Origin: Corynebacterium halotolerans YIM 70093 = DSM 44683
GTDB lineage: Bacteria > Actinomycetota > Actinomycetes > Mycobacteriales > Mycobacteriaceae
Length of the DNA: 64,000 bases
Direction of reading: 5' to 3'
NCBI RefSeq assembly: GCF_000341345.1
Contig: NC_020302.1
Location: forward strand, 166,075-230,074
Shown here in pieces: positions 34,810 through 43,895 of this stretch. The position numbers and the translations under genes are program-made. A model generated the notes under the pieces. It was not told the origin of the DNA. It did not search any database and saw only the letters and a program-made list of their open reading frames with translations. Position 1 is the first letter of the stretch, and every line of letters begins with the position of its first letter.

Positions 34810-36249
34810 TCAGACCCGGTGCCGGCTCGGCGCGTCGGCACGGCCCCCGGAGGAGTTCTCCGCCGTGTCCTCGGAGACCTCTTCCGCGAGTTCCGGGGTG
34901 TCCTCCGGGTTCTCGACGGCGGTGTTGCCCTTCTCCGCGGCGTTCCAGATCTCCTCGTCGAGGATGTCCGAGCGCTTGGCGACGACCGCGGCGACGAGCG
35001 CCTGGCCGGTGACGTTCGTGGCGGTGCGGCCCATGTCGATGATTGGCTCGGTGGCCAGCAGCAGGCCCACGCCGGCGAGCGGCAGACCCAGGGTGGACAG
35101 GGTGAGCGTGAGCATGACGGTCGCGCCCGTGGTGCCGGCGGTGGCGGCGGAACCGATGACCGAGACGAAGATGATGAGCAGGTAGTGCGTCAGATTCAGC
35201 TCGATGCCGTAGAACTGGGCGACGAAGATCGCGGCGACTGCCGGGTACACCGCGGCGCAGCCGTCCATCTTCGACGTCGCACCCAGCGGGACGGCGAAGG
35301 AGGCGTACTCGCGCGGTACGCCCATGGACTGCTCGGCCACGCGCTGGGTCACCGGCATGACGCCCATGGAGGAGCGGGTGACGAAGCCGAGCGAGGTCAC
35401 CGGCCAGACCCGCCTGTAGAAGCCGAACACCGGGATCTTGTTGATCATCAGCGTCAGCGGGTAGATAACGCCCATGACCAGCGCCAGGCCGAGGTAGATG
35501 GCCAGCACGAACTTGCCGAGTGAACCGAGCGCCTCCCAGCCGTAGGTGGACACGGCCTTGCCGATGAGCGCGGCGGTACCGATCGGTGCCAGGCGGATGA
35601 TCCACCACAGCACCACCTGGATGACCTTGAGGAAGGACTCGGTGAAGCCCAGGAACGGCTCCGCGGCCTTGCCGGCCTTCACCGCGGCGATGCCGATGGC
35701 CAGGGAGATGACCAGCAGCTGCAGGACATTGAAGGAGAGGTTGACCCCGCCGTCGGAGGTGGTGGAGGCGCCCAGGCCCAGGATGTTGGCCGGCACGATG
35801 GACTGAATGAAGCCCAGCCACGAACCCGTGCTCGAGGGCTCGGCGGCGCTGCCCGGATCGACGGAGGCGCCCACACCCGGCTGCACGATCAGGGCGACCA
35901 GGATACCGGCCAGCACGGAGAGGAAGGCGGTGGCGGCGAACCACACCAGCGTGGACACCGCCAGGCGGGCGGCGTTGGCGGCCTTGCGCAGGTTGGCCAC
36001 CGAGGTGACCACGGCGGCGAAGATCAGCGGCGGAATCATCAGCTTGAGCAGCTGGACATACGCATTTCCGACGCCCATGAGCAGGCCGGTCAGCAGGCCG
36101 GTCTCATCGTCGGGCAGGCCGCTGTCGGACGCGCGGGCGATGAATCCGAGAATCAGGCCGATGGTCAGGCCGGCGATGACCTGGGCACCGAAGCCGGTCG
36201 CCCACTTCGGCAGGCCGACCCGTGAGCGGGTGGGGGTGGACGTGGACAC
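34810..36249 (-). CDS. Dicarboxylate/amino acid:cation symporter (DAACS family)
   Basis: 479 aa, 8 transmembrane segments plus two re-entrant loops. SLC1 signatures: LLKLMIPPLIFAAVVTSV, TRSSMGVMPVTQRVAEQ (serine-rich hairpin, HP1), FAVPLGATSKMDGCAAVYPA (NMDGT-like motif) and TNVTGQALVAAVVAK. The NMDGT loop reads SKMDG, and the Ser-rich loop is partly altered, so amino-acid versus dicarboxylate specificity is unclear. The tail after 440 is acidic. ATG 36249 has AAAGGAG upstream. The 5' leader contains a hairpin (36318-36341). Confidence 0.9.
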   Translation of the reverse strand: MSTSTPTRSRVGLPKWATGFGAQVIAGLTIGLILGFIARASDSGLPDDETGLLTGLLMGVGNAYVQLLKLMIPPLIFAAVVTSVANLRKAANAARLAVSTLVWFAATAFLSVLAGILVALIVQPGVGASVDPGSAAEPSSTGSWLGFIQSIVPANILGLGASTTSDGGVNLSFNVLQLLVISLAIGIAAVKAGKAAEPFLGFTESFLKVIQVVLWWIIRLAPIGTAALIGKAVSTYGWEALGSLGKFVLAIYLGLALVMGVIYPLTLMINKIPVFGFYRRVWPVTSLGFVTRSSMGVMPVTQRVAEQSMGVPREYASFAVPLGATSKMDGCAAVYPAVAAIFVAQFYGIELNLTHYLLIIFVSVIGSAATAGTTGATVMLTLTLSTLGLPLAGVGLLLATEPIIDMGRTATNVTGQALVAAVVAKRSDILDEEIWNAAEKGNTAVENPEDTPELAEEVSEDTAENSSGGRADAPSRHRV

Positions 36250-36317
36250 GTGAACTCCTTTGGTTCAGTGGGAGGATCCCGCGCCTCACTGTGATCTGAA
36301 CTGAGCTGTCCATGCCC

Positions 36318-36341
36318 CGCCCATTCCTTTCGGGGTGGGCG
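36318..36341 (-). promoter_or_regulatory. Hairpin in the symporter 5' leader
   Basis: CGCCCA (36318-36323) and TGGGCG (36336-36341) form a GC stem 69 bp before the start, with imperfect outer pairing between CATG ends (36311 and 36348 area). It could be a leader hairpin. No known riboswitch fold was recognised. Confidence 0.35.
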
Positions 36342-36801
36342 TGGCGGACATGAGCGGGGAGGCTGCGGGAACCGGACTGTTCTGTCTTCCTACGTAACCA
36401 CTCCACCACCGGATTTCATGCCCTTCACGGCTTTGGTGTGATTAATTTAACTGCCGCACTGGATGGTGAGTAGTGAGCAGACTGCCCGGTCTATTGCTGC
36501 GATAGCGGGCCAAAGCGGCACCGGGGCCGTGCGAACACTGCGGTTGCCCGGTGGGCGGGTGCGGGCGTGTTCTGCTCGGGGTTCACGTCCTGCCACTGCT
36601 TGACGTTGCAGGCGCGGAGCCTGGGTAGGCCAGCCCTTACTGCGTTCCGGGCACTATCCCCGGATGCATGCGGCTTCGGCGGTCCGGCTGGAGTTTGCCC
36701 TGGAACCTCAAGAGGCCTTCGGTGGCCAGACGGGTCTCAGAATCAGCTGCTCTCTCATGGAATGGAATGCCCTTGCTTTCCAGCGCTTCCCGTGGGCTGC
36801 G

Positions 36802-36817
36802 CGTTTCACGGGAAACA
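36802..36817. other. Degenerate parS-like 16-mer
   Basis: CGTTTCACGGGAAACA matches the ParB target TGTTTCACGTGAAACA at 14 of 16 positions. It is inside the gene-free stretch. No parA or parB gene is in the window, and one inexact copy is weak evidence. Confidence 0.3.
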
Positions 36818-37276
36818 GCCCGGACGAATCCCCGGAGACACGGCCATCCCACACGAGGGCGCGATAAGCGTTTGTGTGGGTGTGCCACTGCCTCGGCCAG
36901 CGGGTGGTGGCTGTTGGCCCCTGTTTCAGAAGGGAACCGGTCGAGAATGCTGTGGGTGAATGTCCGGTCGAATCCGGTGCGCCTTTTTGTGCGCGGAGAC
37001 GGCATTTCTTTGACCGGAACCGAGGCCAGGGTCCCGGGAACGTCGGGGCGTGAGTGTCCCGACGGTGCGCTTTCGTCCTCGTCCCGGATCCCGATCCGGC
37101 CCGGCCCCTGGTTAAATTTCAGGGACCTTCTCTGACGCCTCCCGGCCTATCGCGCTTCTTTTCAAGCGCCCTCTTGAAGTGGGCGTCGTCAAAAACAACA
37201 GGAATCCAGCGGGCGCATCCACGACCGGAGCAGCTGGCTGCGGCCGGCGCAGTCCAGTTGTCCCAATGCGGGGTGG

Positions 37277-37966
37277 TCAGGACCCCAGACGTTGCCCGAT
37301 CTGATCCAGCTGCTCGATCTGCTGCTCGCGGTTGCCGACGATCGTCTGGGCCAGGTCGGTCACCTCGGCGTGCTGGCCGGAGTCGACCTGCTCCTCGGCC
37401 ATGTCCACGGCTTCTTCGTGGCGGTCGGTCATGATGTCGATGTAGATCGAGGAGGCGTCGGTGCCGGATGCCCCGCGCAACTGCTCCAGGTCCTCCTCCC
37501 AGGGGAGAATGTCATCCAGGTTCTCATCGAGGTTCACGTCCGGCGCCTCTTCGGTCGTTGGCTGGACGGGTTCACCCCAGTTCTCCAGCCAGCCGGTCAT
37601 CTGGTCGACCTGCCCCTGCTGCGTGTCCCTGATCTGCTGGGCCAGGCCGGCGAGCTCCTGGTCGATGTCCTCTTTGCCCAGGAGGACGTCGGTGATCTGG
37701 ATGGTCTGCTCGTTGTGGGGGATCATGCTCTGCAGGAAGTCCACGTCCTGCTCGTTGTGGCCGTCCTCGGCGGCCCCGTCCTCGGTCGGGGAGGTGGTTG
37801 GGGAGGTGGTGGTGGTCTCGTCGCCGAGATCCGGAAGGGTGGTGCCGGGCGGCGGGACGGATTCGTCCACGGTCTCGTCCCCGCAGGCCGCCAGTGTCAG
37901 GGCCAGCATGCCCGCTGCCGCCAGCGTGCCCGCCCGTTTCACCGGTGTCAGATTTCGGATCTTCAT
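37277..37966 (-). CDS. DUF305 lipoprotein, copy 1
   Basis: 229 aa. A lipobox LTLAAC (about residue 23-28) follows a basic start, so it is exported and lipid-anchored. A Thr/Pro-rich linker follows (to about 65) and then a four-helix DUF305 ferritin-like domain in two repeats: DVDFLQSMIPHNEQTIQI and DIMTDRHEEAVDMAEEQVDS. The family's usual MIPHHE is MIPHNEQ here, and the second repeat has TDRHEEA where copy 2 has NDHHEDA, so two metal-type histidines are replaced. It is a tandem paralogue of 38243-38953. Confidence 0.88.
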   Translation of the reverse strand: MKIRNLTPVKRAGTLAAAGMLALTLAACGDETVDESVPPPGTTLPDLGDETTTTSPTTSPTEDGAAEDGHNEQDVDFLQSMIPHNEQTIQITDVLLGKEDIDQELAGLAQQIRDTQQGQVDQMTGWLENWGEPVQPTTEEAPDVNLDENLDDILPWEEDLEQLRGASGTDASSIYIDIMTDRHEEAVDMAEEQVDSGQHAEVTDLAQTIVGNREQQIEQLDQIGQRLGS

Positions 37967-38093
37967 GGTGTCACTCCTCGGATCGTGGTGTCACACGGTT
38001 GTAGCGTCGCGATCTTTTGGTGCACTCGTGACGTTACCGATAAGTGCTGGTCGTGACCATAGTTTCGATTATTTTGACCGAAAAATTACCTTT

Positions 38094-38117
38094 CGGTGAT
38101 CTACGCCTTCGGCTCCG
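38094..38117. repeat. Remnant of the glycosylase 3' end at the duplication junction
   Basis: The sequence around 38091-38116 (TGATCTACGCCTTCGGCT) reappears at 39067-39084, where it encodes the last codons of the 3-methyladenine glycosylase (KPKA-stop). The copy here has no gene attached. It marks the breakpoint of a tandem duplication that copied the lipoprotein gene, its upstream region and the neighbour's last codons. Repeat length is about 20-25 bp. Confidence 0.65.
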
Positions 38118-38242
38118 GCCGCCTGTACTGGGCCGGAGGCGATGCATCGACGCTGGACGTCGGCCCGGGGGTCTCTCGGGACCGGTGGCGGAGTCGGACG
38201 GGGGCGGCGTTGTAATGGCTCTCGGGAGCGTGACCGGGAAAG

Positions 38243-38953
38243 TCAGGACCCCAGGCGTTCCTGGATCTGTTCCATCTGCCCGATCTGGGCCTCCTGGTTC
38301 TCGATGATCGAACGGGCCAGGTCGGTCACCTCCGCGTGCTGGCCGGAGTCGACCTGCTCTTCGGCCATGTCCACGGCATCCTCGTGGTGGTCGTTCATGC
38401 GCTCGAGGTAGATCGACGAGGCTTCGTCACCGGAGGCGTTGCGCAGCTCCTCCAGATCCTCCCCGCTGGGTAGGTCAGGGATGTCGATCGGGCTCTCCCT
38501 GGGGGTCAGGGCCCCCCTCTCGCTGTCTTGGCCACCGTTCTGGGTGGCGGTCTCGGCCGTTGTCTCGACGGGTTCGCCCCAGGACTCCAGCCAGCCGGTC
38601 ATCTGCTCGATCTCCGCCTGCTGTGAATCCCTGATCTGCTGGGCGAGCTCGGCGACCTCGGCGTCGACGCCCTCCTTGGCCAGGAGAATGTCGCTCATCT
38701 CCACGGCCTGCTCGTGGTGGGGGATCATTCCCTGCAGGAATTCCACGTCCTGATCGTTGTGGTCTTCTGCAGCGCCCTCATCCCCGGTCGGGGACGTGGT
38801 GGTCTCGCCGTCCGTGGTGGGGGTGGTGGTGTCCGGTGGCGGGGCGGAGCCGTCCATGGCCTCATCCCCGCAGGCGGTCAGCGTCAGGGCGAGCGCGCCC
38901 GCCGCCGCCAGGGTGCCCAGGCGTGTGGTCGGTGTCAGGTTCCGGATATTCAT
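38243..38953 (-). CDS. DUF305 lipoprotein, copy 2
   Basis: 236 aa. Lipobox LTLTAC, a Thr/Gly-rich linker and two DUF305 repeats with the complete histidines: DVEFLQGMIPHHEQAVEM and ERMNDHHEDAVDMAEEQVDS. Identity to copy 1 is visible over the whole length, including the N-terminus (IRNLTP) and C-terminus (QERLGS versus GQRLGS). Presumed extracytoplasmic metal-binding protein of unknown role. ATG 38953 follows GAGGAGTGACACC; the same promoter-proximal sequence stands before copy 1. Confidence 0.9.
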   Translation of the reverse strand: MNIRNLTPTTRLGTLAAAGALALTLTACGDEAMDGSAPPPDTTTPTTDGETTTSPTGDEGAAEDHNDQDVEFLQGMIPHHEQAVEMSDILLAKEGVDAEVAELAQQIRDSQQAEIEQMTGWLESWGEPVETTAETATQNGGQDSERGALTPRESPIDIPDLPSGEDLEELRNASGDEASSIYLERMNDHHEDAVDMAEEQVDSGQHAEVTDLARSIIENQEAQIGQMEQIQERLGS

Positions 38954-39071
38954 GGTGTCACTCCTCGGATCGCACTGTCGCGGTCGATTGGTGTGGTTGC
39001 GACGATACAGAGGTGTGACGGAAGTTACAGTAGTTTCAGTGATCGTGACCGGGAAATGACTTTCCGGTGAT

Positions 39072-39650
39072 CTACGCCTTCGGCTTCCGTTGCTTCGGCC
39101 GTCCGCGCCGGGCGGAGACGGTCTTTTCCCCCGGGATCCAGAACCGCAGCGGGGCGTCCATGTTCTTGGAGATTCCCACCCGCGGCCCGGTCACCCAGTC
39201 AGGGGTTTTCTCCCGCGGGGTGAGCACGAAGTCGGGGCCGGTGACGGGCGAGCCGTTGTCCGGAAGCTGCAGATCGAGTGCCTGGCCCAGATTGCCCGGG
39301 CCCTGCGCGAGACGCTCGAACGGGACGTCACCGCGGCGTCGATAAGCGATCTCCAGCCCGTCGACCACCTCGCCGGCGCGCAGTAGGCACCCCTGCCCCA
39401 TGCCCTCCGGGGCGCAGACGATGTTGCCGGCCTTGTGGATGCCGTAAGAGAGGTAGACGTACATGCGCCCGGGCGGGCCGAACATGGCCGCGTTGCGCTC
39501 CGTGCGGCCGCGGTAGGTGTGGGCGGCGGGGTCGTCGGAACCCAGGTAGGCCTCGACCTCCGTCAACCGGACGGTCACCCCGGCGTGGGTCAGTGTGCAA
39601 CCCAGGAGCTGCGGGGCGACGAGGTCGGCAGTGGCGGAGAAGTCGATCAT
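39072..39650 (-). CDS. 3-methyladenine DNA glycosylase (AAG/MPG family)
   Basis: 192 aa. LTEVEAYLG carries the catalytic glutamate, PAAHTYRGRTERNAAMFG the substrate arginine/histidine region, and VYLSYGIHKAGNIVCAP the conserved tyrosine and histidine. It removes alkylated bases in base-excision repair. ATG 39650 lies 8 nt after TACACT (39659-39664), so it is probably leaderless. The last codons are duplicated downstream at 38094-38117 by the DUF305 duplication. Length is normal for this family. Confidence 0.92.
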   Translation of the reverse strand: MIDFSATADLVAPQLLGCTLTHAGVTVRLTEVEAYLGSDDPAAHTYRGRTERNAAMFGPPGRMYVYLSYGIHKAGNIVCAPEGMGQGCLLRAGEVVDGLEIAYRRRGDVPFERLAQGPGNLGQALDLQLPDNGSPVTGPDFVLTPREKTPDWVTGPRVGISKNMDAPLRFWIPGEKTVSARRGRPKQRKPKA

Positions 39651-39759
39651 GGCCCGCCAGTGTAGGTGCGCGGGTCGGGAAACCACCATTGCGCGATCAA
39701 GCCCCTGGCTAAACTGGGAGCATTACCGTTGCTTCCGCACGCGTGAGGAGATCGACCCC

Positions 39760-40344
39760 ATGACCAGTCTGCTGTTCGACCTCGACGGTGTGCTGCTCAG
39801 ACCCAAGACCGTCGCCGGAAAGCGCCGCGTGGAACAGGTCATCGGCACCGACGACCACATCTGGGAGACTTACGAGGACCTGCGCCCCGCTTACGACGCC
39901 GCCGACGTCAGCGATGAACGGTTCTGGCGCCAGGTCCAGCTCCGGGCCGATCTCGACCCCTTCGACTACTCGGAGGCCATCGTCGCCGACTGGGAGGCCT
40001 CCCTGCACGAGAACACCGAGATGGTCGAGCTGGTCACCTGGTTGATCGACGAGGGCTGGCGCTGCGGGGTGCTCGCCAACATGCCGCCGGGACTGGGGGA
40101 GCGGGCGCGGGAGAACCTCTCGTGGCTCGGGAAGCTCGAGGCCGTCACGCTGTCGGGGGACATCGGGGTGGCCAAGCCCGACCGCCGCGCCTTCGCCGTG
40201 GGCGTGGACGCGATGGGGGCCTCCGCGAAGGACACCGTCTTCTTCGACGACCGCCCCGATTACGTAGCGGCCGCCGAGGAGTTCGGCCTGCGCGCGGTGC
40301 TCTTCGAGGGGCCACAGTCGGTGCTCGAGGTGGTGCAGGCATGA
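39760..40344 (+). CDS. HAD-superfamily hydrolase
   Basis: 194 aa. SLLFDLDGVLLRP holds the nucleophile DxD, and FFDDRPDYVAAAEEFG the C-terminal acidic motif. The cap domain is the helical C1 type. GAGGAG lies 9 nt before ATG 39760. Stop overlaps the next start (ATGA), so it is coupled to the gamma-carbonic anhydrase. A small phosphate ester is the probable substrate; none can be named. Confidence 0.88.
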   Translation: MTSLLFDLDGVLLRPKTVAGKRRVEQVIGTDDHIWETYEDLRPAYDAADVSDERFWRQVQLRADLDPFDYSEAIVADWEASLHENTEMVELVTWLIDEGWRCGVLANMPPGLGERARENLSWLGKLEAVTLSGDIGVAKPDRRAFAVGVDAMGASAKDTVFFDDRPDYVAAAEEFGLRAVLFEGPQSVLEVVQA

Positions 40345-40892
40345 ACGGGCCACTGATTCTGTCGTTCGAGGGGAAGAAGCCGAAGATTCATTCCTCCGCG
40401 TGGATCGCGCCGACCGCGGTGCTGATCGGCGATGTGGAGATCGGCCCCGATTCCTCGGTGTTCTACGGGGCGGTGCTGCGTGGCGATGTGAACCGAATTC
40501 GGGTGGGGGCGCGCACGAATGTCCAGGACAACTCGGTGCTGCACGTGGACCGGGACGCCCCGTGCGTGCTGGGCGACGACGTGACCGTGGGGCACATGGC
40601 GCTGGTGCACGGTGCCTCCGTTGGTTCCGGGGCGCTGGTGGGGATGAAGTCGGCGCTGTTGTCGCGCTCCGTTGTGGGATCCGGTTCCCTGATCGCCGCG
40701 GGTGCGGTGGTGCTCGAGGATTTTTCGGTTCCCGCTGGGGTACTGGTCGCCGGGGTGCCGGGGAAGGTGCGGCGCGAGCTCTCGGGGGAGGAATCGGCGG
40801 CGTTCATCCCGCACGCGGGGCGGTACGTGGATGTTTCGCGGGCGCAGGCTCCGCTGGATCAGGCGCTGACGTTGGACGAGGTGCGGTTCTAG
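40341..40892 (+). CDS. Gamma carbonic anhydrase family protein
   Basis: 183 aa left-handed beta-helix of hexapeptide repeats (GDVEIGPDSSVFYGAVLRGD). Zinc histidines are His68 in VLHVDRD, His85 in TVGHM and His90 in ALVHG. Members form trimers with metal sites between subunits and either hydrate CO2 or act on acyl groups. Start ATG 40341 overlaps the HAD gene. Probably one operon. Catalytic activity varies in the family, so activity is unproven. Confidence 0.9.
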   Translation: MNGPLILSFEGKKPKIHSSAWIAPTAVLIGDVEIGPDSSVFYGAVLRGDVNRIRVGARTNVQDNSVLHVDRDAPCVLGDDVTVGHMALVHGASVGSGALVGMKSALLSRSVVGSGSLIAAGAVVLEDFSVPAGVLVAGVPGKVRRELSGEESAAFIPHAGRYVDVSRAQAPLDQALTLDEVRF

Positions 40893-41235
40893 GTTTGTGG
40901 GCGTCCGGGTGCCCGGCCGGCTGACGGGCCGGAGCCGGAACTGCGCGGTCCGGGCGAAACACCGGGTGGTGATCTCGCGACGCGTGGACTACCGAGGTCG
41001 ACGGCGATAACTTCATTGGCCCGCGGCGACTGCTCAGCATGGTTCAGCGCCCTGTCCGCGTGTAGTTCACGTCCGACCATTCCGCAGAATCAGCATGGCC
41101 CGCTCAGCGGATCCTGCACCGGGGGAACATCCACAGGACGCCCTGAAGGACGAGCGCTGCGACAGATTCACCCCGTGATCGGCCCCGGTCGCGGTGCCTC
41201 TCATGGGGACCTCGATCGCGGTACACTGCGGGGCC
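40893..41235. other. 343-bp intergenic region
   Basis: GC-rich after the carbonic anhydrase stop. No hairpin with a T-run is clear. Short ORFs on both strands lack ribosome sites. The last 14 bp hold TACACT (41222-41227) for the antiporter gene. Confidence 0.5.
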
Positions 41236-42393
41236 ATGGAGCTTCTTGAGGTGGGCCGGATCATTGGCGGACTGGTGTTACTGCTCCTGGGCGGGGAGTT
41301 TCTGGTGCGGGGAGCCTCGGCGCTCGCCCGACGCGTGGGGATCTCCTCCCTGGTGGTCGGGCTCACCGTGGTTTCAGCGGCCACGTCCGCGCCGGAACTG
41401 GCGGTCACCCTGGGCTCGGTCCTGCGCGATGAGCCCGGACTGGCTGTGGGAAACGTGGTCGGCAGCAACATCATCAACATCCTGTTCATTCTCGGTATCT
41501 CCGCGTTGGTCCTCCCCCTGCTCGTCACGCGTGGACTGCTCAGGTTCGATGTTCCGTTGATGGCCGCCATGTCGGCGGGATTGCTCCTCATGTCCCTTGA
41601 TGGCGTGATCAGTGGGGTCGACGGGCTGATCCTGGTCTGCGTGGTGGTCGCGCACACCGTGCTGACGGTCATCGGCAGCCGACGTGAAACGCGGTCACGG
41701 GTGGGCGCGGGGAAGCCCACCGGTGGTTCGTCTGCCGCAGGTGCCACCCACGCAGGCGCCCCCGACGAGGGAGAGAAAGCGCCTGTCGGGTCGGTCGGTA
41801 AGTCCCTGCTGCTGGTGGTGCTCGGGATCGCGCTCCTGGTGGGTGGGGCCACGCTGCTTGTCGAGGGGGCGGTGAACATCGCCACCACCCTGGGGGTCAG
41901 CAGTCTGGTGGTCGGTCTGACCGTCGTGGCCATCGGCACATCCCTGCCGGAACTGGCGACCTCCATCATCGCCGTTCGTCGGGGTGAACGCGACCTGGCC
42001 GTGGGCAACGTGGTGGGCAGCAACATCTTCAATATCGGAATGGTGCTCGGGCTGCCGGCCCTGATCTCCTCTGGCGGTATCCCGGTGTCCAGCGCCGCGG
42101 TGGCACTCGACATCCCGGTGATGCTGGCCGCCTCGGTCGCCCTCCTGCCCGTCGCCTTCACGGGCTTCGTGGTGGCCCGTTGGGAGGGTGGCGTTTTCGT
42201 GGGTCTGTACCTCGCGTACACCGGCTACGTCGTCCTCGCCGCCACCGAACACGACGCGCTGGAGGGGTTCACGGACGTCATGGCGTGGTTCGTCCTTCCG
42301 CTGGTGGCCGTCACTCTGATCGCCTTCACCTCCTACGAGATCGGACTGCACAAAGGCAGAAAAGACCAGGCGACAACCGGGAGTCCTTCCTGA
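41236..42393 (+). CDS. Ca2+/cation antiporter (CaCA family, YrbG-like)
   Basis: 385 aa with two inverted repeats of five helices. The first ion-binding repeat reads VVSAATSAPELAVT with GNVVGSNIINI, the second VAIGTSLPELATS with GNVVGSNIFNI. The usual GTS of the first repeat is ATS here. A hydrophilic loop (about 155-185) joins the halves. ATG 41236 lies 8 nt after TACACT. It exchanges Ca2+ for Na+ or H+ across the membrane. Confidence 0.92.
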   Translation: MELLEVGRIIGGLVLLLLGGEFLVRGASALARRVGISSLVVGLTVVSAATSAPELAVTLGSVLRDEPGLAVGNVVGSNIINILFILGISALVLPLLVTRGLLRFDVPLMAAMSAGLLLMSLDGVISGVDGLILVCVVVAHTVLTVIGSRRETRSRVGAGKPTGGSSAAGATHAGAPDEGEKAPVGSVGKSLLLVVLGIALLVGGATLLVEGAVNIATTLGVSSLVVGLTVVAIGTSLPELATSIIAVRRGERDLAVGNVVGSNIFNIGMVLGLPALISSGGIPVSSAAVALDIPVMLAASVALLPVAFTGFVVARWEGGVFVGLYLAYTGYVVLAATEHDALEGFTDVMAWFVLPLVAVTLIAFTSYEIGLHKGRKDQATTGSPS

Positions 42394-42419
42394 CCCCCCA
42401 GGTCATCGGCGCCCTCCTA

Positions 42420-42635
42420 ATGGACGGAAGGCAACAACTTCTCAAGATACGGGGTGCCACCGATCCGCTGCGCCGTGTCACCGCCGAGGGCCAGATCTGC
42501 GACCCGGTGAGTCCTTCCAGCATCAGCGAGCTGGCGGGGGCCACCGCCTGGGCGGGCTGGATTCTGTTCTTCAATGTGCAGACTCCCTGCATCACAGATG
42601 CCATCATCGGCCCGTGGGAGAACGGCGCCCTGTGA
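42420..42635 (+). CDS. Uncertain small ORF, possible gene remnant
   Basis: 71 aa with a hydrophobic stretch AWAGWILFFNVQTPC. GC at third positions is high, compatible with coding, but there is no ribosome site and I know no homologue. It could be a degraded gene or chance. The rest of the 644-bp gap (42394-43037) holds no better candidate. Confidence 0.3.
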   Translation: MDGRQQLLKIRGATDPLRRVTAEGQICDPVSPSSISELAGATAWAGWILFFNVQTPCITDAIIGPWENGAL

Positions 42636-43037
42636 GACAGTCGCGGTGTTCCGGTACTCGATGAACAGCTGGCCCAAGCTGTGCCGGGTCTCGGGGGAGA
42701 CTCCGTGTCGTGACCCCGGGACCCGCGGCGGGTCTGTCTGATGGGGCGTCGTGTCATCGCCTTCTGCCCCACGAGAAGGGGCCGAGCGCCGGCAACTTCC
42801 GGGGCGGGAGTCACTCTGCTTCCGCCGAAAACTGAGCGGACACGACACCACGGCTGGCGTGGCCCTCGTCAGCCGTTTCCGTCCGTGGAACACCGTGCAA
42901 CCGGCCAGGGCGACAAGGGAGATCGCCTGCTTCGGCGACGGGGCCGGTTCTGGGGGCGGGAACCTGTGAAGCATTCGGGGAGAGGGGAATACCCTGGACC
43001 GACGGAACCGCCGGACACCGGACTGCCGGCATCGGAT

Positions 43038-43751
43038 TCACGGCCGCCGATCGGGGTGCTCCTCTACTATGTCCGGGGGAGTCGCCGCGGGCTCGCCATG
43101 CAGGAAGAAAGCGCCCAGCGAGCCGGCCAGGGTGGCGAACACCGCGACCGAGTACACCGCCAGGATAAGCTGCAGCACCTTGGAGAACGGATCGTCGGTG
43201 GTGATGCCGCTGCCGGTGATGGTGGCCAGGGCGGCCTCGTACAGGGCCGTGGTGTAGTCCGTCTGCGACTCCATGGCGTACAGCAGCTGACTGGCGGCCA
43301 GGATGACGACGACGGTCACGGACACCAGCCACCCGATTCGGTTGGACAGGAGTCGACCGGCGGACCGCGACCCGCGCACCCCGGCCGAGACGATGCCGCC
43401 CACCCGGGCCACCCGCGTCACCCGCAGGGCGCGGACCGCCCGCAATGCTCGGAAGAACCGCAGGAAGGGGACCAGCAGGAAGATGACCTGCCACCAGTTG
43501 CGCCGCCAGAACGCGGCCTGGAAACCGGCGAGATAGGCGCGCAGCAGGAATTCGGCGACGAAGATCGCCCAGAACACCCATCCGGTGATGCCCAGGATCC
43601 GCGTCCAGCCCGGTTCGGTGACCAGCAGCTGACCCAGGGCCACGAAGAGGAAGAGCACGCCGAGAAAACCCATCGGCCGGTCCAGGCGGGCCGCCAGGGC
43701 CTCGGCGGCCGCCATCCGCTCGGACGGCGGGGGAGAGGGTCGGCTGCTCAC
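43038..43751 (-). CDS. Voltage-gated-type ion channel with atypical filter
   Basis: 237 aa. Hydrophobic segments S1-S6-like: GVLFLFVALGQLLV, VFWAIFVAEFLL, VIFLLVPFLRFF, then an arginine-rich S4-like segment RALRAVRALRVTRVARVG (about 101-118), a pore helix ALYEAALATI and a final helix. The selectivity-filter position reads TITGSGITTDD (about 177-187) instead of TVGYGD. GTG 43751 has GGGAGG about 11 nt upstream. Ion selectivity is therefore unclear. The family is supported by topology. Confidence 0.8.
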   Translation of the reverse strand: MSSRPSPPPSERMAAAEALAARLDRPMGFLGVLFLFVALGQLLVTEPGWTRILGITGWVFWAIFVAEFLLRAYLAGFQAAFWRRNWWQVIFLLVPFLRFFRALRAVRALRVTRVARVGGIVSAGVRGSRSAGRLLSNRIGWLVSVTVVVILAASQLLYAMESQTDYTTALYEAALATITGSGITTDDPFSKVLQLILAVYSVAVFATLAGSLGAFFLHGEPAATPPDIVEEHPDRRP

Positions 43752-43895
43752 GGTGGGTCGACCTCCCTGAGGGGTATTCGGGGACGGGTCCCGGCGCCCG
43801 GTTTCGTTCGGTTGGTGCCGAACCTACCACTCCAGGCGGCCCCCGGGGCCGCGATCCTTGGCACCCCGACCGGTCCCGCACCTATGCTCGGGCGC

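Larger units (their letters stand above)
36250..37276. other. 1-kb region without supportable gene
   Basis: Several overlapping ORFs of 60-155 codons exist on both strands, none with a ribosome site, coherent domain or consistent third-position bias. The part nearest the symporter contains its leader and an AT-rich stretch (about 36436-36455) that could be its promoter. A near-parS sequence (36802-36817) and a small TTCAAG/CTTGAA hairpin (about 37160-37180) are the only structure noted. A degraded gene or mobile element is possible but not shown. Confidence 0.6.

Noticed and set aside
36436..36451. CRP/GlxR-like TGTGATTAATTTAACT
   Set aside because: Only one half-site matches the TGTGA consensus; the other half is poor, so a site is not claimed.
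36567..37135. Several overlapping ORFs of 60-155 codons
   Set aside because: No ribosome site, no recognisable domain and overlapping frames on both strands; likely chance ORFs in GC-rich DNA.
42660..42740. Shared TACTCGATGAACAG with the App1 gene (about 27080)
   Set aside because: About 14 bp of identity, no further similarity; regarded as coincidence.
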